The notes beneath the pieces were generated by a model. That model was not told the origin of the DNA. It saw nothing but the letters and a program-made list of their open reading frames with translations, and searched no databases. This document shows positions 6,057 through 9,630 of a stretch of DNA of 9,630 nt, piece by piece. Within the stretch, counting starts at the first letter, position 1; every line of letters starts with the position of its first letter. This DNA comes from an uncultured Emergencia sp. (GTDB lineage: Bacteria > Bacillota > Clostridia > Peptostreptococcales > Anaerovoracaceae). The position numbers were made by a program, and so were the translations under genes. The stretch is taken from contig CABSEO010000041.1 of the NCBI GenBank assembly GCA_902476665.1, positions 1 through 9,630 of the forward strand, read 5' to 3'.

Positions 6057-6986
6057 CTAATTAGTATCGGTGCTGACCGGATTCACATGGATCATAATAT
6101 GTTTAATGTCCGAAAACCGTTGTTCAATATCCCTGTGAACACGTTCTGCCACTTCATGTGCTTCCCAGAGCGATTTGTTCCCGTCTACAGATATTTCTAA
6201 ATCAATATAAGTCTTGTTTCCAAACATTCTGGAGTGAAGCATGTCTACTTCGATTACATCTTCATGTGCCAGAATATATTCCGTCAAATCTTTCTCATAA
6301 TCTTCTCCGCAAGATGTATCCAGCATTTTGACCAGTGCATCTTTTGAAATATCAAATGCAACTTTTACAATGAACAGACAGATCACAACACTTGCTGCAG
6401 AATCAAGTACAGGAAAACCCAGCATAGATCCTGCTATACCGATTAATGAGCCGATAGAAGACAGGGCATCTGAGCGATGATGCCAGGCATCAGCCAGGAA
6501 GGCAGTTGAATTGATCAGTTTTGCATAATATCGCGTATACCAGTACATTGCTTCTTTGCCGATTATGGATATAACTGCAGCGATCAGGGCAATGACACCC
6601 GGAACAGCAAGTGTTTCATAATGACCTGAAAAAATGTTTTCCAAGCCCGCCTTACCTACGCCTATACCTGTCACCATTAAAACAAGTCCGAGGAACAGTG
6701 ATGCGACACATTCCAGCCGTTCGTGGCCATATGGATGAGAATCATCGGCTTCTTTTTTTGAAATCTTTACACCAATCCATGCAATCAGCGTTGTAAGCAC
6801 ATCAGAGAATGAATGAACTGCATCTGAAATCATTGCACCGGAATTTCCCGTAATACCTGCAAACATTTTGAAGCCTGAAAGTAGGGTGTTTCCGATTAAA
6901 CTAACCAAAGACAAGTTTCTGATAACGGCTGCTTCATTGACCTTTGGGGATACAGCCTGATTTGTGTTTTGTTTTTTTCGGGTCAT
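6057..6986 (-). CDS. Cation diffusion facilitator (CDF) metal efflux transporter
   Basis: This 309-residue inner-membrane antiporter exports divalent metal ions against protons. It has the family layout: six helices (about 25-215) and a cytoplasmic metallochaperone-like C-terminal domain (about 225-305). Helix 2 carries SDAVHSFSD (H58, D62) and helix 5 carries DAWHHRSD (H169, D173), the four-residue transport site in an HD-HD arrangement. HPYGHERLE (84-92) is the conserved loop after helix 2. The start ATG at 6986 has GAGGAGG 7 bases upstream. The leader contains a complete NiCo (czcD) riboswitch, so the physiological inducer is probably Co2+, Ni2+ or Fe2+; the HD-HD site alone would also allow Zn2+. 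It would protect the cell from excess transition metal. The family call is firm; the exact ion is inferred from the leader. Confidence 0.95.
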   Translation of the reverse strand: MTRKKQNTNQAVSPKVNEAAVIRNLSLVSLIGNTLLSGFKMFAGITGNSGAMISDAVHSFSDVLTTLIAWIGVKISKKEADDSHPYGHERLECVASLFLGLVLMVTGIGVGKAGLENIFSGHYETLAVPGVIALIAAVISIIGKEAMYWYTRYYAKLINSTAFLADAWHHRSDALSSIGSLIGIAGSMLGFPVLDSAASVVICLFIVKVAFDISKDALVKMLDTSCGEDYEKDLTEYILAHEDVIEVDMLHSRMFGNKTYIDLEISVDGNKSLWEAHEVAERVHRDIEQRFSDIKHIMIHVNPVSTDTN

Positions 6987-7075
6987 AAAAAATCCTCCTC
7001 TTTTGTCATATTACATGACTGCGATATTTCTCTTATGAACACGTCGCAGAGAGAATCAGATCCGCAAGAGAATAT

Positions 7076-7115
7076 AAAAAAACATCTGCGGAACATACAA
7101 CTGTCCCACAGATGT
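7076..7115 (-). terminator. Intrinsic terminator, expression platform of the NiCo riboswitch
   Basis: On the minus strand ACATCTGTGGGACA (7115-7102) pairs with TGTTCCGCAGATGT (7095-7082) over 14 positions (two G-T wobbles), followed by a run of seven T. The 5' arm re-uses the 3' strands of aptamer helices P4 and P1, so terminator and folded aptamer exclude each other. Metal binding should therefore turn the transporter on. Confidence 0.9.
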
Positions 7116-7185
7116 CAGAAACAATCTGCTGCCGCATCCGCAGCCCGGCTACATGCGCAATAACGCATCGCCTGCTCAGTTTGTA
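7096..7185 (-). ncRNA. NiCo (czcD) riboswitch aptamer
   Basis: Read on the minus strand the leader contains AACTGAGCAGGC, then GCCGGGCTGCGG, then ATCTGTGGGACAGTT, the conserved blocks of the czcD/NiCo riboswitch. Four helices can be drawn: P1 (CAGTTTGTA 7177-7185 with TACAACTG 7096-7103, plus-strand letters, one bulge), P2 (7164-7168 with 7153-7157), P3 (7140-7144 with 7131-7135) and P4 (7124-7128 with 7109-7113), meeting in a four-way junction that holds the conserved G-rich linkers. This class binds Co2+ and Ni2+ cooperatively and has also been reported to respond to Fe2+. It lies about 110 bases before the CDF transporter ATG, with a terminator overlapping its 3' side. Recognition is from memory of the motif, not a covariance search. 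Confidence 0.93.
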
Positions 7186-7238
7186 CTGTTGATCTCGCAC
7201 CCTGAATAAGGATGTAATGCAGTGCAAAGAGTTTTTTT

Positions 7239-7267
7239 ATCGTACTACACATTATTCATCTTGTCAA
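7239..7267 (-). promoter_or_regulatory. Sigma-A promoter of the riboswitch-CDF transcript
   Basis: On the minus strand a consensus TTGACA (7262-7267) is followed 17 bases later by TACGAT (7239-7244). Transcription would start near 7232, giving a leader of about 245 nt that contains the whole riboswitch and terminator. The strong -35 fits constitutive initiation with control by attenuation. Confidence 0.8.
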
Positions 7268-7354
7268 GAGAAGGTTACGGATTTGTTGAGGAAAACAATA
7301 AAAATGGATGGATAAAAATCTGAAGCTGGTGGAAATATTGGATGGACAAGTGTC

Positions 7355-7383
7355 TTGAACAGATTTTGTGCGGTTGGTATAAT
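7355..7383 (+). promoter_or_regulatory. Sigma-A promoter of the phosphoesterase gene
   Basis: TTGAAC (7355-7360) and TATAAT (7378-7383) are separated by 17 bases, with an extended -10 TGG immediately upstream. Transcription would begin about 35 bases before the ATG at 7425. It is divergent from the riboswitch promoter; the two -35 boxes are about 87 bases apart, and the DNA between them shows no further clear site. Confidence 0.85.
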
Positions 7384-7424
7384 CAAATATAAGAGCATAC
7401 AAATATAAGTCACAGGAGGAAAAA

Positions 7425-7889
7425 ATGACAACGAAAGCAGCGGTGATTTCAGATACCCATGGACTTTTAAGAGAAGAGGTTCTGCAGCATATTGGGGATT
7501 GTGATGTAATCATACACGGCGGTGATATCAATAAGCCGGAAATTCTGCAGCAGCTGCAGGCGATGGCTCCGTTATATGTTGTGCGAGGAAATAATGATAA
7601 AGAATGGGCGGAGCATCTGCCGCTTTTTCTGGAATTTCAGCTTGAAGAGTGCCGATTTTTTCTGGTGCACAATAAAAAGGATGTTCCCAGGGAACTGGGA
7701 GATACTGATGTAGTGATCTTCGGCCATTCTCATAAATATTCTGAGCAGAATATCGACGGCAGACTTTGGCTGAATCCCGGAAGCTGCGGGCGCAGGAGAT
7801 TTGATCTTGAGATATCGTTCGCTGTTGTAACTGTGGAAGGGAAGAATATAAAAGTCAGAAAAGTTGTTGTAGATCAGGGAGCAAAATAA
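7425..7889 (+). CDS. YfcE/MJ0936-type metallophosphoesterase
   Basis: This is a 154-residue soluble phosphoesterase of the calcineurin-like (Metallophos_2) group, of normal length. The dimetal-site motifs appear in order: SDTHG (D10, H12), GGDI (D34), RGNND (N56, D58), VHN (H82) and FGHSH (H101, H103), followed by the LNPGSCGRRR segment typical of YfcE-like enzymes. Such enzymes hydrolyse phosphodiesters in vitro with Mn2+ or Ni2+; the natural substrate is uncertain. The ATG has AGGAGG 6 bases upstream and its own promoter. It runs toward the DEAD-box helicase, about 85 bases downstream on the same strand; no terminator hairpin is visible in the gap, so some read-through is possible. Confidence 0.93.
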   Translation: MTTKAAVISDTHGLLREEVLQHIGDCDVIIHGGDINKPEILQQLQAMAPLYVVRGNNDKEWAEHLPLFLEFQLEECRFFLVHNKKDVPRELGDTDVVIFGHSHKYSEQNIDGRLWLNPGSCGRRRFDLEISFAVVTVEGKNIKVRKVVVDQGAK

Positions 7890-7928
7890 GAAACTTTTCT
7901 ATCCTCCGTATCTTTACTCACAAGTATA

Positions 7929-7937
7929 TGGTATACT
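7929..7937 (+). promoter_or_regulatory. Possible extended -10 promoter of the helicase gene
   Basis: TGGTATACT (7929-7937) is an extended -10 element with TATACT at 7932-7937, 36 bases before the helicase ATG at 7974. No good -35 is present at the right spacing, so this is a tentative call. Confidence 0.45.
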
Positions 7938-7973
7938 ATGATTTTAACGAGTTAATAAGAAAGTGAGAATTAC

Positions 7974-8060
7974 ATGAATTACAGTGAATCGAAGATTGAT
8001 AAACGGATACTGAAAGGACTGCAGAAATGGGTTTTGTCGTGATGACGCCCTATTCAGGAA
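7974..8060 (+). pseudogene. Frameshifted N-terminal segment of the DEAD-box helicase (Q-motif region)
   Basis: The original start is the ATG at 7974, behind a weak AAGTGAG site. The first 17 codons read as a normal helicase N-terminus (MNYSESKIDKRILKGLQ). The frame then runs into TGA TGA at 8040-8045. Between 8027 and 8050 the next frame reads MGFVVMTP, and from 8052 the first frame resumes as IQEMAIP. Joined, this gives the expected EMGF..MTPIQEMAIP Q motif. The simplest reading is loss of one base (probably G) near 8024-8025 and gain of one base (T8051), which cancel. Either two assembly or sequencing errors, or a real double mutation that breaks the start of the gene. Confidence 0.82.
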
Positions 8061-9578
8061 ATGGCCATTCCGGTGCTTCTTGAAGGTAAGGACATCATTG
8101 GACAGGCCCAGACCGGAACGGGAAAGACGGCGGCTTTTGGTATTCCTATGATAGAGAATCTGAGCAGCAGAACCGGCGGTGTACAGGGACTGGTCCTCTG
8201 CCCCACCAGAGAACTGGCAATTCAGGTTGCAGAAGAACTGAAAAAGATGGCACGCCATGTGAGCGGTGTGAAGGTGGCAGCGATTTATGGAGGACAGGAT
8301 ATTGAAAAACAGTTTCGAATTCTGAAAGGAAAGATTTCCATTGTGGTGGGAACACCGGGCCGTGTCATGGATCATATGCGCAGAGGTTCCCTGAATCTGG
8401 AAAATCTGAAAATGCTGGTGCTGGATGAAGCGGATGAAATGCTGAACATGGGATTCAGAGAGGACATCGAAACCATCTGCAGGGCAATTCCAGAAGACCG
8501 CCAGACGGCACTTTTTTCAGCCACCATGCCTGATGAAATTCTGGAGATCACAGAGCAGTATCAGCACCACGCACTGCATATCCAGGTGCCTCAGGAGGAA
8601 ATGACGGTACCTCTCGTGAAACAGACTTATTATGTGGTAAAAGGCAGGACTAAGGACAGTTCTCTCTGCAGACTGCTGGATTATATGTCGCCGACAAGGG
8701 CTCTGATTTTCTGCAATACCAAACGGAAGGTGGATCAGCTGACTCTGCTGCTGAAGGGAAAGGGCTATTCTGCGGAGGCTCTTCACGGCGATCTGTCTCA
8801 ATATCAGAGAGACAGGGTCATGACGCTGTTCCGCAGTGGAAAGCTGCAGCTGCTTCTGGCTACCGATGTAGCGGCTAGAGGCATTGATGTCGATGATGTG
8901 GATATGGTGTTTAATTACGATATGCCTCAGGATATGGAGTACTATGTACATCGTATCGGCAGAACAGGGCGTGCGGGAAGAAAAGGGAAAGCCATTTCTC
9001 TGATTACCCCAAGAGAACGATATAAAATCCGATCTCTGGAAGATTACTGCAGCACCCGTATCAAGGAAAAGACCATGCCGACGGCATCCAGTGCCATGAC
9101 AGTCAAAGCGTATAAAACCGTGTCAGATGCTGTAGAATACTGCGAGGGAAAGGATTTGACCCCATATATGAAAATCGTTTATAAACGATGTCTGGATGAC
9201 GGGGTAGAACCTCTGGAAATTGCGGCTGCGTTTCTTCGCATGAATCTGGGCGAAATTGAGCCTGAATCGGAGCGGGGAGAAGATGATGAAAGACAGCAGA
9301 GAGGACGTCGTGAAAAGAATAAGTACCGGAAAGCAGAAAGAGAAGCCTTAGAAAAATGCGGCAGAAAACACAGGAAGAGGGATACTGAGGAATCCGTTCA
9401 TGTGCCGGGCAGTCGTGTGGGAGAGAGTGTGGCTAAGGGCAGAGAAGAAAAACTGCCTCCGGTAAAGAGAAAGTCAGACAAGAAAGACAGGAAGGGAAAA
9501 AAGAATGGAAAAAGGAGAAATGGTTCAAATCAGAATCGAAGACATGACAAGCGAAGGACAGGGGCTGGGAAGAAGTGA
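8061..9578 (+). CDS. DEAD-box ATP-dependent RNA helicase (DeaD/CshA-like), N-terminus broken
   Basis: The intact frame from the ATG at 8061 gives 505 residues. Helicase motifs in order: I AQTGTGKT (16-23), Ia PTREL (48-52), TPGR (98-101), II DEAD (122-125), III SAT (153-155), IV ALIFCNT (214-220), V ATDVAARGIDV (267-277) and VI HRIGRTGRAG (298-307). After about 395 comes a charged tail, strongly Lys/Arg-rich at the end, typical of RNA-binding extensions. Such enzymes unwind RNA in ribosome assembly, cold adaptation or mRNA decay. The ATG at 8061 has no properly spaced ribosome binding site, and a start there would drop the Q motif that reads the adenine of ATP. The natural start is the ATG at 7974, 29 codons upstream in the same frame but separated by frameshifts. 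The last 74 nt overlap the next gene. Confidence 0.93.
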   Translation: MAIPVLLEGKDIIGQAQTGTGKTAAFGIPMIENLSSRTGGVQGLVLCPTRELAIQVAEELKKMARHVSGVKVAAIYGGQDIEKQFRILKGKISIVVGTPGRVMDHMRRGSLNLENLKMLVLDEADEMLNMGFREDIETICRAIPEDRQTALFSATMPDEILEITEQYQHHALHIQVPQEEMTVPLVKQTYYVVKGRTKDSSLCRLLDYMSPTRALIFCNTKRKVDQLTLLLKGKGYSAEALHGDLSQYQRDRVMTLFRSGKLQLLLATDVAARGIDVDDVDMVFNYDMPQDMEYYVHRIGRTGRAGRKGKAISLITPRERYKIRSLEDYCSTRIKEKTMPTASSAMTVKAYKTVSDAVEYCEGKDLTPYMKIVYKRCLDDGVEPLEIAAAFLRMNLGEIEPESERGEDDERQQRGRREKNKYRKAEREALEKCGRKHRKRDTEESVHVPGSRVGESVAKGREEKLPPVKRKSDKKDRKGKKNGKRRNGSNQNRRHDKRRTGAGKK

Positions 9579-9630
9579 TGGACTTGCAGTTTTTGTAAAA
9601 GATGCTGTGATTGGAGATGTGGTGAAAGCA
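9505..9630 (+). CDS. RlmD/RumA-like 23S rRNA (uracil) methyltransferase, 5' part with TRAM domain
   Basis: The frame from the ATG at 9505 is open to the right edge (42 codons). It reads MEKGEMVQIRIEDMTSEGQG, then LGRSDGLAVFVKDAVIGDVV. The I-x-DMTSEGQGLGR-DGLAVFVK-A--GD-V pattern is the TRAM RNA-binding domain at the N-terminus of RumA/RlmD-type S-adenosylmethionine-dependent uracil-C5 methyltransferases. The catalytic domain lies beyond the window. GAAGGG lies 8 bases upstream of the chosen ATG; a second ATG at 9520 has GGAG only 2 bases away. The first 74 nt overlap, in the +1 frame, the Lys/Arg-rich tail of the helicase, so the two genes are probably co-transcribed and translationally coupled. 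TRAM is also found in other RNA-modifying enzymes, so the exact member is not certain. Confidence 0.85.
   Translation, partial: MEKGEMVQIRIEDMTSEGQGLGRSDGLAVFVKDAVIGDVVKA

Noticed and set aside
8022..8052. Programmed ribosomal frameshifting to restore the helicase
   Set aside because: It would need a -1 and then a +1 event within 27 bases, with no slippery heptamer or stimulatory structure at the first; sequence error or mutation is simpler.
8517..8951. Minus-strand open frame within the helicase
   Set aside because: It is antisense to the conserved helicase motifs III to VI and has no independent support.

Overview
The window looks like chromosomal DNA of a low-to-mid G+C Gram-positive anaerobe (Bacillota, class Clostridia, most likely a Lachnospiraceae relative). 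The signs are strong AGGAGG-type ribosome binding sites, sigma-A promoters close to TTGACA-17-TATAAT, an EFR1-type flavodoxin/ferredoxin protein, a czcD (NiCo) riboswitch and a GH25 endolysin with an r1t-like holin. This placement is inference from gene style; no rRNA or tRNA gene is present to fix the taxonomy.

Layout. Positions 1-965 (+) hold the 3' part of an unrecognised membrane protein. A gene-poor stretch (966-1377) with several strong hairpins follows. Next comes a minus-strand cluster reading 3372 to 1378: a MarR-type repressor, a YczE-like membrane protein fused to two CBS domains (overlapping the repressor by 11 nt), and a small bacterial PH-domain protein. A near-ideal promoter with a 16-bp palindrome at its start site precedes the repressor, so the cluster is probably autoregulated. 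At 3851-5045 (+) lies an isolated lysis pair, a holin and a GH25 lysozyme, with no other recognisable phage gene beside it. Convergent to it, on the minus strand, are an EFR1 flavodoxin/ferredoxin protein (5163-5921) with its own promoter and a cation diffusion facilitator transporter (6057-6986). The transporter leader is a complete NiCo riboswitch with aptamer, intrinsic terminator and promoter.

Divergent from the transporter, on the plus strand, are a YfcE-like phosphoesterase (7425-7889), a DEAD-box RNA helicase (intact from 8061, broken N-terminus at 7974-8060) and the start of an RlmD/RumA-like RNA methyltransferase (9505 to the edge). The methyltransferase start overlaps the last 74 nt of the helicase gene.

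The most notable points are: the metal-sensing leader of the transporter; two compensating single-base frameshifts around the helicase Q motif; the unusually long helicase/methyltransferase overlap; the MarR/YczE-CBS/PH cluster; and the orphan holin-endolysin cassette. I see no CRISPR array, insertion sequence or clearly undescribed multi-gene defence system.
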